From contig JAIRTZ010000025.1 of the NCBI GenBank assembly GCA_031254685.1, forward strand, positions 1-13,487: a stretch of DNA of 13,487 nt, given 5' to 3'. How positions within the stretch are numbered: position 1 is the stretch's first letter; every line of letters starts with the position of its first letter. The notes under the pieces are model-generated. The model saw nothing but the letters and a program-made list of their open reading frames with translations. It was not told where the DNA came from and did no database searches. Shown in pieces: positions 1 to 7,087 of this stretch. Source of the stretch: Methanomassiliicoccaceae archaeon (GTDB lineage Archaea > Thermoplasmatota > Thermoplasmata > Methanomassiliicoccales > Methanomethylophilaceae). The position numbers and the translations under genes were made by a program.

Positions 1-3
1 CCT

Positions 4-1359
4 TTATTTGTACGCTTTCTCCGCAGGTGCGATGAAACCGTTCTTCATCATGCTCGCCGTAAGGTCGCGCGACCTCTTGATCATGAACTCCGCACGGTCG
101 TATATCTCCTGACGGGAGAGCTTCAGGCGCGCGACGCCCTGCTCCTGCGCCTTCAGCGCGACGGCGACCGCCTCGCGCGGGAACACTTCCCATTCGCTCA
201 TCATCGGTATGATGTAATCTTCGTGTATCCCCTTTTCCTCGGCGCACTTCGCCAGCTCTTTTGCGGCGGCTATGCACATCTCGTCGGTGATCGTCGAAGC
301 GCGCACGTCCAGCGTCCCTCTGAATATGGCGGGGAATCCCATCGAGTTGTTCACCTGGTTGGGGAAGTCGGAACGTCCCGTTGCGACTATCTTCGCGCCG
401 TTCTCCTTCGCGTCCCACGGCCACATCTCGGGTACCGGGTTCGCCGTTACGAACACGACGGGGTCGTGCGCCATCAGTTTGACATATTCCGCGGGTATGG
501 TGTCCGGTCCGGGCTTCGACGCCGCTATCAATATGTCCGCGCCTTCCATGGCCTCCTTCAGCCCGCCCTTCTTTCCGGCGCCGTTGGTCTTCTGGCATAT
601 CTCCCATTTCTGTCTGAACGTGTCCTTTATCTCCTCTCTCCCGAGGTTAAGGATCCCCTTTGTGTCCACCATGCACAGGTTCTTCGGATTGAACCCCGTG
701 CCGAGCAGCAATCTTGCGATCGCGATGTTGGCCGCTCCGGCGCCCACGAGACAGAGTTTCGCCTCGTTCATCTTCTTGCCCACGATCTTCAGCGCGTTGA
801 TCGCGCCCGCGACCTCGACCGTCGCGGTACCCTGCTGGTCGTCGTGCCACACCGGGATCTTGCATTCCTTCCTCAGCGTGTCGAGGATGTCGAAGCACTT
901 GGGCATCGATATGTCCTCGAGGTTAATGCCTCCGAACGACGGAGCTATCAATTTCACCGTCTCGATTATCTTGTCCGGGTCCTTTGTGTCAAGGCATATC
1001 GGTATCGAATCGACACCGCCCAGGTATTTGAACAGCATCGCTTTGCCTTCCATGACGGGCATCGCCGCCTCGGGACCGATGTCCCCGAGGCCCAGCACAC
1101 GCGTCCCGTCGGATACGACGGCAACTGTGTTCCACTTGCACGTGTGTGCGTACACGTCGTCAATGTTCTCTTTGATGGCCTTGCACGGTTCCGCGACACC
1201 GGGCGAGTACCAGATCGCGAAGTCGCTGAATGCGCGCACCGCCGCCTTCGGTACCACCTCGATCTTTCCGCCGTAGTACTTGTGCAATATCATTGCGTCA
1301 ATTCCGGGCTGCTTTGCCTTCGCGAGACGCTCTTCCACTGTTAAATCATCCTTTGTCAT
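4..1359 (-). CDS. NAD(P)-dependent malic enzyme (malate to pyruvate + CO2)
   Basis: Cytosolic enzyme that oxidatively decarboxylates malate to pyruvate and reduces NAD(P). The 451-residue protein shows the malic-enzyme N-terminal domain with YSPGVAEPC (catalytic Tyr about 51), SDGTRVLGLGDIGPEAA (83-99) and VMEGKAMLFKYLGG (102-115, catalytic Lys about 106). FGGINLEDI (142-150) and VWHDDQQGTA (170-179) supply the metal-binding acids. The Rossmann domain begins at VGAGAANIAIARLLL (205-219). Length matches the short prokaryotic form without the C-terminal phosphotransacetylase-like domain of MaeB. The ATG at 1359 has a GGGAG ribosome site just upstream. It stands alone and diverges from the radical SAM gene; a TATA box at 1431-1438 and a palindrome at 1376-1392 lie before it. 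Cofactor preference (NAD or NADP) cannot be read by eye. Family assignment is firm. Confidence 0.96.
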   Translation of the reverse strand: MTKDDLTVEERLAKAKQPGIDAMILHKYYGGKIEVVPKAAVRAFSDFAIWYSPGVAEPCKAIKENIDDVYAHTCKWNTVAVVSDGTRVLGLGDIGPEAAMPVMEGKAMLFKYLGGVDSIPICLDTKDPDKIIETVKLIAPSFGGINLEDISMPKCFDILDTLRKECKIPVWHDDQQGTATVEVAGAINALKIVGKKMNEAKLCLVGAGAANIAIARLLLGTGFNPKNLCMVDTKGILNLGREEIKDTFRQKWEICQKTNGAGKKGGLKEAMEGADILIAASKPGPDTIPAEYVKLMAHDPVVFVTANPVPEMWPWDAKENGAKIVATGRSDFPNQVNNSMGFPAIFRGTLDVRASTITDEMCIAAAKELAKCAEEKGIHEDYIIPMMSEWEVFPREAVAVALKAQEQGVARLKLSRQEIYDRAEFMIKRSRDLTASMMKNGFIAPAEKAYK

Positions 1360-1375
1360 CTTTTCTCCCTCGAAA

Positions 1376-1392
1376 ACTACGAATTTCGTAGT
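1376..1392. promoter_or_regulatory. 17-base perfect palindrome, candidate operator
   Basis: ACTACGAA-T-TTCGTAGT is an uninterrupted dyad with 8-base arms. It lies between the malic-enzyme TATA box and its ATG, so it would sit in the first ~30 transcribed bases of that gene. This is typical of an archaeal repressor site. The regulator is unknown. It could also fold as a short hairpin in the malic-enzyme leader. Confidence 0.55.
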
Positions 1393-1430
1393 ATATCTGC
1401 GAAACGTATTGAATGCTCTGATAGTATTTG

Positions 1431-1438
1431 TATTTATA
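1431..1438 (-). promoter_or_regulatory. TATA box for malic enzyme
   Basis: On the minus strand this reads TATAAATA, close to the archaeal consensus. Start of transcription would fall near 1408, giving a leader of about 50 bases that contains the palindrome at 1376-1392 and a GGGAG ribosome site. It overlaps the plus-strand TATA element of the divergent gene. Confidence 0.55.
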
Positions 1439-1440
1439 TG
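1433..1440 (+). promoter_or_regulatory. TATA box for the radical SAM gene
   Basis: TTTATATG lies about 30 bases before the ATG at 1467, so the transcript would be leaderless or nearly so. It shares bases with the opposite-strand TATA box of malic enzyme. Confidence 0.45.
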
Positions 1441-1466
1441 TAATCCGACCTTATTAAAACGGAGAA

Positions 1467-3086
1467 ATGTCCGTGTCCGATATCAAAGTGCTGCTCGTGG
1501 ACGGGTATATTGACGATCCCGCCGCGCTGGGCGTTCCGCCGTACATATCACCGATGGTGCGTTCCGTTGCGGGCGCGGCGGCGGACGCGGGCGCAACCGT
1601 CGAGTACGTCACCGTCGACCGTATACGCAAAGGGTACAGGCTTCCGAAAGCGGACGTGAGCGTTGTGCTCTCCGGGAACACGGTGCCGGGACGATATCTG
1701 CGGTCCATGCCTATGTCGGCCAACGAGATCCGCGATATTGTTCCGAGGCTGAGCGGCTGGAAGCTCATAGGCGGGTCGTCGGCGTCGACGGACGCCGCGG
1801 ACGGATTCAATTTTCAGATAATGACCGATCTTGCTGCGTCCCTGTATGACGGAATGACCGGTAAGGAAGTGAACGAACGCCTTCGGACGCTGGACGAATG
1901 GAACCGGTGGATGGTATTGGGCGCCGATATCGTGAAAATGCACCAGGATCACCCGCAGCCGCTGATCGCAGAGGTGGAAACGTACAGAGGATGCCACAGA
2001 TACGCGAACGGAGGGTGCTCGTACTGCATAGAGCCTCTGAAGGGAAAGCCTTTGATGCGCGCGCCGGCGGATATTTTGGAAGAGGTCTCCCGACTGAAGG
2101 AGCTGGGGGTGCGGAATATACGCATCGGAGGCCAGACGTGTATCGTCTCATATGGTTCGGAAGATTATTTAGGAATACCTAAACCTGAGCCAGACACAGT
2201 GAACGAGCTGTTCACGTCCCTCCGCGAAATGAATTTCGACGTGCTTCACGTCGACAACGCGAATCCGGCGGTCATCGCGGAACATCCCGACGGGTCGGCG
2301 GAGATACTGAGAACGCTGGCCGAATGCTGCACTTCCGGTAACGTTCTTGCACTCGGGATGGAGAGCGCCGACGAGAACGTGATAAAGATGAACAATCTTA
2401 ACGCGACCCCGGGGCAAGTGATGCGCGCCGTGCGCATGATCAACGACATCGGTTCGGAACGCGGCGGGAACGGGATGCCGAAGCTGCTCCCCGGCCTGAA
2501 TCTCATATCGGGGCTGGACGGCGAAACGCCGGGAACGTATGCGAAGAACGCGGAATTCCTGAGAACGCTGTTCGGCGAGGGACTGATGGTGAGAAGGATC
2601 AACATACGCCAGGTGCTTCCGGTCAGACGTGAGTTTGAAACGAAGGTCGATCACAACAGATTCAAAAAGTATAAGCAGGGGATACGCGAGAACATCGATT
2701 CTCCGATGCTGAAAAGGATCGTACCGGTCGGCACCGTCCTCAGGAACGTCTACCTGGAACTGATCGACGGCGGCCTTACGTTCGGCAGGCAGATCGGTAC
2801 GTATCCTTTACTTATCGGGATCCCGTACAGGACCGATATCGATCGCTTCTGCGATATCGTCGTCACCGATCACGGATTCAGATCGATAACCGGCATCGAA
2901 TATCCGTTCCCGATAAACACTGCCGGCATGGCCGCCATATCGTCGCTGCCCGGGATCGGGAAGAAAAGGGCTGCGAAGATAATTCTCGCCAGGCCGATAC
3001 CGGACATGGAGGGACTGGCCGCCGCGGTGGGCGATGCTGCTGCGGCCGAACGTTTGGCCGGTATCGTGACGTTCGGGGCTGTGTGA
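1467..3086 (+). CDS. Radical SAM protein with C-terminal helix-hairpin-helix (COG1031-type)
   Basis: Uncharacterised archaeal radical SAM enzyme of 539 residues. The Fe-S motif is RGC-x7-C-x2-C (Cys176, 184, 187, in GGCSYC) rather than the usual CxxxCxxC. This spacing is a feature I associate with the COG1031 family. Residues 1-165 form a B12-binding-like alpha/beta region without an obvious DxHxxG motif. A radical SAM barrel follows (about 166-400; IRIGGQTC, GMESADENVIKMNN). The C-terminus has a helix-hairpin-helix, LPGIGKKRAAKIILARP (494-510), suggesting contact with nucleic acid. The substrate is unknown; RNA or DNA modification is an inference. ATG at 1467 suits a leaderless transcript. 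GTG at 1473, 8 bases after GGAG, is an alternative start. Ten bases separate it from the next gene, so the two are probably co-transcribed. Confidence 0.88.
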   Translation: MSVSDIKVLLVDGYIDDPAALGVPPYISPMVRSVAGAAADAGATVEYVTVDRIRKGYRLPKADVSVVLSGNTVPGRYLRSMPMSANEIRDIVPRLSGWKLIGGSSASTDAADGFNFQIMTDLAASLYDGMTGKEVNERLRTLDEWNRWMVLGADIVKMHQDHPQPLIAEVETYRGCHRYANGGCSYCIEPLKGKPLMRAPADILEEVSRLKELGVRNIRIGGQTCIVSYGSEDYLGIPKPEPDTVNELFTSLREMNFDVLHVDNANPAVIAEHPDGSAEILRTLAECCTSGNVLALGMESADENVIKMNNLNATPGQVMRAVRMINDIGSERGGNGMPKLLPGLNLISGLDGETPGTYAKNAEFLRTLFGEGLMVRRINIRQVLPVRREFETKVDHNRFKKYKQGIRENIDSPMLKRIVPVGTVLRNVYLELIDGGLTFGRQIGTYPLLIGIPYRTDIDRFCDIVVTDHGFRSITGIEYPFPINTAGMAAISSLPGIGKKRAAKIILARPIPDMEGLAAAVGDAAAAERLAGIVTFGAV

Positions 3087-3096
3087 AAACGATTAA

Positions 3097-3888
3097 ATGG
3101 GACATGGGCATTCCCTGTTGCCGGCTTATCTGCCGTACGGAGAGATGACAGAGATGATAGGAAGGATACATGTCAACATGGCGACGCTGATGACGATCGC
3201 CCGCGAGGCGGGCCCGATAGAGGGAGGCATCGCGATATTCGGGGCCGGTAAGGTTATTGTGACAGAGAACGAGAAAGGATTCGGATTCACCGCCGAGGAT
3301 GCTGACGGCAAGCACAGCGGGCGCCTGCGGTTCACGGAGGACGGCAGGGATATCGAAGGATTCCGATGCACATGCGCCGTCGGGAAGGACGGCGACTGCA
3401 TGTGCAGGCACATCGTGGCCGCGGAACTGAAAGTACAGAACGAACTGCCGGACACGAGGATCGAACTGGGAAAGGAAGGAGAGGCCGAGATGGTCGTGAC
3501 CGACGAGTACACGGCAAGGGCGATGGTCGGCGGGAATCTGAACGTTCTTTCCACGCCCGCGCTGACGATGCTGATGGAGAGGGCGGCCCTGGCGGCCGCG
3601 GAGGGCTCCCGTGAGGAAGGCGAGGCAACGATAGGCATGAGCGTTTCCGTGGAGCATCTGGCCGCGGCGACATTGGGCACGAAGGTCAGGGCCGTCGCAC
3701 GTATCGCGGCGGTGCGCGGCCGAAAGGTCACGTTCGATGTCCTGGCGGACGACGGGCGCCGGGAGATCGGGAAAGGAACGGTGGTGTTCATGTACATCGA
3801 CGAGAAACGTTTCCTCGGGAAACTGCTGAGAGGGGCGTGCGATATGCCGGTATCCTTCCCGGGCATCGTTCCCGCTCCCCGGAAATGA
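3097..3888 (+). CDS. SWIM zinc-finger / FlK-like hotdog thioesterase fusion protein
   Basis: The 263-residue protein joins two recognisable parts. Residues about 22-112 look like a SWIM domain: beta strands, then CTC-x9-CRH (Cys91, Cys93, Cys103, His105), expected to bind zinc and mediate DNA or protein contact. Residues about 126-238 look like a fluoroacetyl-CoA-thioesterase (FlK)-type hotdog fold: VVTDEYTA, VLSTPALTMLMERA, VSVEHLAAATLGTKV, YIDEKRF. Thr153, Glu161 and His187 have the same 8- and 26-residue spacing as the FlK catalytic Thr42/Glu50/His76, so thioesterase activity is plausible. The acyl-CoA substrate is unknown. The start is uncertain: ATG at 3097 (no ribosome site), 3145 or 3154 (after GGAG at 3139), or 3178. 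The SWIM fold needs most of the sequence, so a start at 3097-3154 is likeliest. Probably cotranscribed with the radical SAM gene. Confidence 0.8.
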   Translation: MGHGHSLLPAYLPYGEMTEMIGRIHVNMATLMTIAREAGPIEGGIAIFGAGKVIVTENEKGFGFTAEDADGKHSGRLRFTEDGRDIEGFRCTCAVGKDGDCMCRHIVAAELKVQNELPDTRIELGKEGEAEMVVTDEYTARAMVGGNLNVLSTPALTMLMERAALAAAEGSREEGEATIGMSVSVEHLAAATLGTKVRAVARIAAVRGRKVTFDVLADDGRREIGKGTVVFMYIDEKRFLGKLLRGACDMPVSFPGIVPAPRK

Positions 3889-3906
3889 GACGGGACGTTC
3901 GAATGA

Positions 3907-3916
3907 ATTATAATAT
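3907..3916 (+). promoter_or_regulatory. TATA box for priL
   Basis: ATTATAATAT is centred about 25 bases before the ATG at 3937, and no ribosome-binding site precedes that ATG. Both facts point to a leaderless mRNA. Confidence 0.6.
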
Positions 3917-3936
3917 GGCGTTCCGTTCAAGATGCC

Positions 3937-4980
3937 ATGGACACATTACGTGCGGCAAGATATCCGTTCCTCGATGAGTCGAGAGCGTTCGCGGACAAGC
4001 ATTCCGCCGATATTGTGTCGCTGATAATGTCCCCTGCGTACGCGGAAGCGAGAAAACGCGGGATGAACCGCGTCCTCGAATCGATACGCAGATCGGAGGT
4101 ATCGTATGTTCCGCTGAGCTTCGAGCACGAACGGTTAATGGAAGTGATGTCATATCCTTACGCGAGGATGCTCGTATCATGCGTGGACGATCGCTTCCTT
4201 ACGAAACGGTACGCGCTTGCGGAATCGGTACGTATGAGCATCCTTCTCGTGGATGAGCGTTCCGATACGGTGGTCTCCATCGCTAAAGAATTGAGAACGG
4301 ACGCCGTCCTTAGGGACGGAATGCTGATGATGCACTTCACCGATTATCTCAAATTATCGTCAAGGATCAAGAGCATTGAATGGAAGCTTGTCAATTCCGA
4401 GCTGTTCGGCGGCAACGTATTCCTTTCCAAGGAGAGATTCTGCCGCGCTCTGCAGAACGCGATGCAGGACAAGATCGAATCGGAACTTCCGCTTCCGGTG
4501 CCGAACGACATACGGGCGCTGGTGGCGAAGGATGTGAAGCACATCGAATTGATGTTAAACGAGATGAAGACGAAATTCGGGGACTCCGTGGGCGGCGACG
4601 TCATGGTCACCGAATTCCCGCCGTGCATACGCGCACTCCTCGCAGGAACGCAGAACGGGATGAACCTGCCGCACAGCGGGCGCTTCGCGCTGGTGTCGTT
4701 CCTGCACGCGCTCGGGATGGATTCCGAACAGATAATGGAGCTGTTCTCGAAGTCGCCCGACTTCGATGCGTCGAAATCCGCGTATCAGGTGCGCCACATA
4801 ACAGGCGAGGGAAGCGGCACCGAATATACGCCGCCGGAATGTTCGACGATGAAAAGCTACGGGATATGTTTCGAACCGGACGACCTGTGCGGTAACGAGA
4901 AGGTGGTGCACCCGCTCATCTACTACCGTATCAAGACGCGGACCGGAAGGCGCGACGCGCCGGAAGAGAAGAAGGAATGA
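3937..4980 (+). CDS. priL: DNA primase large subunit PriL
   Basis: Regulatory, Fe-S-containing subunit of the archaeal/eukaryotic-type replicative primase, which pairs with PriS to make primers. The 347-residue protein carries the conserved C-terminal domain. Four cluster ligands are visible: Cys230 (EFPPC), Cys302 (PPEC), Cys311 (SYGIC) and Cys318 (DDLC). The typical NLPHSGRFALVSFLHALGM (243-261), the YQVRHI segment (283-288) and VVHPLIYYRIK (323-333) are also present. The N-terminal half is helical and less conserved. Length is normal for archaeal PriL. priS is not in the window. The gene has its own TATA box and appears leaderless. Its stop codon abuts the stop of the convergent phosphatidyltransferase gene with no gap. 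Confidence 0.95.
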   Translation: MDTLRAARYPFLDESRAFADKHSADIVSLIMSPAYAEARKRGMNRVLESIRRSEVSYVPLSFEHERLMEVMSYPYARMLVSCVDDRFLTKRYALAESVRMSILLVDERSDTVVSIAKELRTDAVLRDGMLMMHFTDYLKLSSRIKSIEWKLVNSELFGGNVFLSKERFCRALQNAMQDKIESELPLPVPNDIRALVAKDVKHIELMLNEMKTKFGDSVGGDVMVTEFPPCIRALLAGTQNGMNLPHSGRFALVSFLHALGMDSEQIMELFSKSPDFDASKSAYQVRHITGEGSGTEYTPPECSTMKSYGICFEPDDLCGNEKVVHPLIYYRIKTRTGRRDAPEEKKE

Positions 4981-5637
4981 TCATTCTTCCTTCATCTTCG
5001 ACATGTTCTTCCACGTGACGACCGCTCTCTGCACCGCCGTGAGGTTACCGACGACGGCGAACCAGATCATCATTATCTCCAGCCACGTTATGGTTATCGT
5101 ATCGGTTATCTCGATGTACCCGTGACCGAGGCACAGCGCAACGAACTGTATTATCGGGAACAGTGTGCTCAGTACGACGCGGTCGGCCCTTCCGAGAAGC
5201 CCCGCGTAAAGGCGCGGAGCTCCGACGGCCTGCGCCTGCGTCCCCATGTACGACGTCAGCAGAACGCCGACAAGCGCGAGCATCCCGATGTACGGGTTGC
5301 ACCATGCGCTTACCGCGACGCCGCCTATCATGAAGATGTCGGCGTACCTGTCGAAGACATGGTCCAGGAAGTCCCCCTTCTTGGACGCCTTGCCCGCGAG
5401 CTTCGCCACCTTTCCGTCAAGCGCATCGAAATAACCGGATACGATGACGGTGACCGCACCGGCGATGAGCATCCAATGCCATCCGTCGTCCCTGCCGGAG
5501 AGATAGAGGAAGAGACCGGCGATGAACGCAAGGATCAGACCGATCCACGATATCGTGTTGGGATTGACGTTTATCAGTTTCCTCGCAACCGGCGTCAGCG
5601 CAAAATCCGCCTTCGATCTGTGTCCGTCTAGCACCAT
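4981..5637 (-). CDS. CDP-alcohol phosphatidyltransferase family membrane protein (archaetidylinositol-phosphate-synthase-like)
   Basis: Integral membrane enzyme that transfers a phospho-lipid group from a CDP-activated lipid (CDP-archaeol in archaea) to an alcohol. The 218 residues carry the family signature D71-x2-D74-G75-x2-A78-K79-x8-G88-x3-D92-x3-D96, which supplies the Mg ligands; the usual AR pair is AK here. About six membrane segments are visible (roughly 29-47, 55-70, 100-112, 116-130, and two in the C-terminal third). It resembles the archaetidylinositol phosphate synthase group, but the acceptor alcohol is uncertain. The start at 5637 is chosen because GGAGGAG lies 8 bases upstream; a longer frame runs back to 5739 but would be embedded in the kinase gene. 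It overlaps the AK6 gene by 10 bases and is last in a five-gene operon. Confidence 0.87.
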   Translation of the reverse strand: MVLDGHRSKADFALTPVARKLINVNPNTISWIGLILAFIAGLFLYLSGRDDGWHWMLIAGAVTVIVSGYFDALDGKVAKLAGKASKKGDFLDHVFDRYADIFMIGGVAVSAWCNPYIGMLALVGVLLTSYMGTQAQAVGAPRLYAGLLGRADRVVLSTLFPIIQFVALCLGHGYIEITDTITITWLEIMMIWFAVVGNLTAVQRAVVTWKNMSKMKEE

Positions 5638-6158
5638 CTTTCCATCTCCTCCGCCCAGTTCACGCTTCCCGGCCCGTGTCCGCCGATCCTGCCGGCGACG
5701 ATGTCCTTTATCGTCAGCGCGGCCTGCTCCGGTGTACATGATGTGTTGTCTATCTCAAAAACATGCGCATCGGAATCCGTTGATTCGCAGAGGATCACAT
5801 CAAGCGCCTCCGCCTGCACGTTCTCCGATATCTTCGGTTCGGCGTAATTCCTTTTTTTCAGTCTTTCGTAAAGCACCGACGGGCTGCATCGGATGACGAT
5901 GATGATGTCGCATTTGAGGAAATGCGATAAATGGCCGTCGAGGAACACGTTCCCCTCATTTTTGATGTTCTCTCTCAGGGATCGGTCCAGTTTGTCCGCG
6001 TCCACGTTATACGTATCGCGCTTCTTATCGAAGCGTTCCTTCAGCCCCTTCTCCTCTATGTACTGATGAAGGTCTATCACGCATTCGCCCGTCTCTCTGA
6101 GTTTCGATGCGATCGCCGTCTTTCCGGTGCCGGGCGTTCCCGTTATCGCGATCATCAT
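5628..6158 (-). CDS. AK6/Fap7-type adenylate kinase (P-loop NTPase)
   Basis: Small NMP kinase of the AK6/Fap7 family, catalysing ATP + AMP to 2 ADP. Family members are also implicated in late 18S/16S rRNA processing with ribosomal protein S11. The 176-residue protein has the Walker A GTPGTGKT (7-14), DLHQYI after the second strand, LDGHLSH, then VIRCSPSVLYERLKKRNY and KISENVQAEALDVILCES, a pattern characteristic of AK6. The ATG at 6158 overlaps the preceding stop codon as TGATG, with GGGG 8 bases upstream; a GTG at 6161 is the alternative start. It is the only gene here ending in TAG. In this operon it could take AMP made by the upstream PfkB kinase to ADP, which is an inference from context. 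Confidence 0.92.
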   Translation of the reverse strand: MMIAITGTPGTGKTAIASKLRETGECVIDLHQYIEEKGLKERFDKKRDTYNVDADKLDRSLRENIKNEGNVFLDGHLSHFLKCDIIIVIRCSPSVLYERLKKRNYAEPKISENVQAEALDVILCESTDSDAHVFEIDNTSCTPEQAALTIKDIVAGRIGGHGPGSVNWAEEMERWC

Positions 6159-7087
6159 CACAGTTTCCCCAGATAGCGGTCCGCGCGTTCCATCACCGCG
6201 TCCCAGGTCGGGATGTTCGTCAGCGCGCCGATCTCCTCGACGGCGAACGACGCCGTCGCGGCACCGATCACCAGCGAGTCGATGTCGGAATACCTGTTGT
6301 ATTTTCCGGCGTAGAATCCCGCCCGGTACGCGTCGCCGGCGCCGGTCGCGTCCTTCACGCGGTTCCCTTCCACGATCGGGATCTTTATCAGTTCACCGTC
6401 TGAATAGAACTCGCTGCCGTCCTGCCCCCTGGTGCACACCGTCGTGATGCCGATGTCCGCGAATGAGCTCACGGAAGCGTACCTTAACGCGGACACCGCC
6501 TCGTATCTGTTGCAGAACAGTATGTCGGAGAGCTTCAGAGCGATCATGAATCTTTCTTTGTCCCACACCTTGTGTATCTCCTGCGCCGGGTCGAACGATA
6601 TCTTTCTTTCCGGGCCCCTTACCGATCTCATTATGTCGATGTAATATTCCGGCTCGCCCGTGGAAAAGTGCACGTACTCGGAAACGGACGCGTTCTTCAT
6701 CAGCATATTGTTCAGCGTCGTCGCCGACCCCTGCGGGCCCTGGTAGAAGAACACGCGCTGCTCGTTCATCGAATCGTTCACGATCATCGCCTGCGCCGTG
6801 TCGTACACGTCCTGAGTTACGAACTCGTCGGTGATCACCCCTTTGGAAACAATGAAATCGGTGAACCTTTTCGGAAAGTCGGTGCCGACGAAACCGCACA
6901 ATGCCGTCGGAACTCCGAGCGCGGCGGCCATCACCGCTATGTTCGTGCCCGTGCCTCCGAGCAATGTCTTTTTGGAGAGGACGTTCACCGACACGCTGTT
7001 CGCCGGGAATTCGTCGACTGCCATTATCTTGTCCGTCGTGATGTGACCGTAGACGGAAAGATACGGTCTCAGGTGCCTTCCTCCCAT
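6158..7087 (-). CDS. PfkB-family sugar/nucleoside kinase
   Basis: ATP-dependent kinase of the ribokinase/PfkB fold, 309 residues from the ATG at 7087. The first PfkB signature is LGGTGTNIAVMAAALG (43-58). The second is DATGAGDAYRAGFYAG (246-261), with catalytic Asp252 and the GAGD anion hole. VYGHITTDKIMAVDEFP (12-28) is the usual substrate-side start. The substrate cannot be fixed from sequence. Its overlap with S-adenosylhomocysteinase upstream and AK6 downstream suggests a nucleoside (adenosine or inosine) kinase. The start is uncertain: the ATG at 7087 has no ribosome site, whereas GGAGG (7084-7080) sits 7 bases before an in-frame CTG at 7072 that overlaps the upstream stop as CTGA, giving a protein five residues shorter. 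The stop overlaps the AK6 ATG by one base. Confidence 0.88.
   Translation of the reverse strand: MGGRHLRPYLSVYGHITTDKIMAVDEFPANSVSVNVLSKKTLLGGTGTNIAVMAAALGVPTALCGFVGTDFPKRFTDFIVSKGVITDEFVTQDVYDTAQAMIVNDSMNEQRVFFYQGPQGSATTLNNMLMKNASVSEYVHFSTGEPEYYIDIMRSVRGPERKISFDPAQEIHKVWDKERFMIALKLSDILFCNRYEAVSALRYASVSSFADIGITTVCTRGQDGSEFYSDGELIKIPIVEGNRVKDATGAGDAYRAGFYAGKYNRYSDIDSLVIGAATASFAVEEIGALTNIPTWDAVMERADRYLGKL

Noticed and set aside
223..1344. Long plus-strand open frames (373 and 334 codons) opposite malic enzyme
   Set aside because: Malic-enzyme motifs on the minus strand are unambiguous. The antisense translations are Arg/His- or Ser/Ala/Pro-rich with no domain, as expected from GC-biased codon use.
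2878..3930. 350-codon minus-strand frame spanning the end of the radical SAM gene and the SWIM-thioesterase gene
   Set aside because: It runs antisense to two supported genes, has low-complexity Arg/His/Pro composition and shows no motif.
4975..4986. 12-base palindrome GAATGATCATTC at the priL/phosphatidyltransferase junction as a terminator
   Set aside because: It results from both genes ending in a GAA (or similar) codon plus TGA back to back. There is no loop and no T-tract, so it is better explained by coding.
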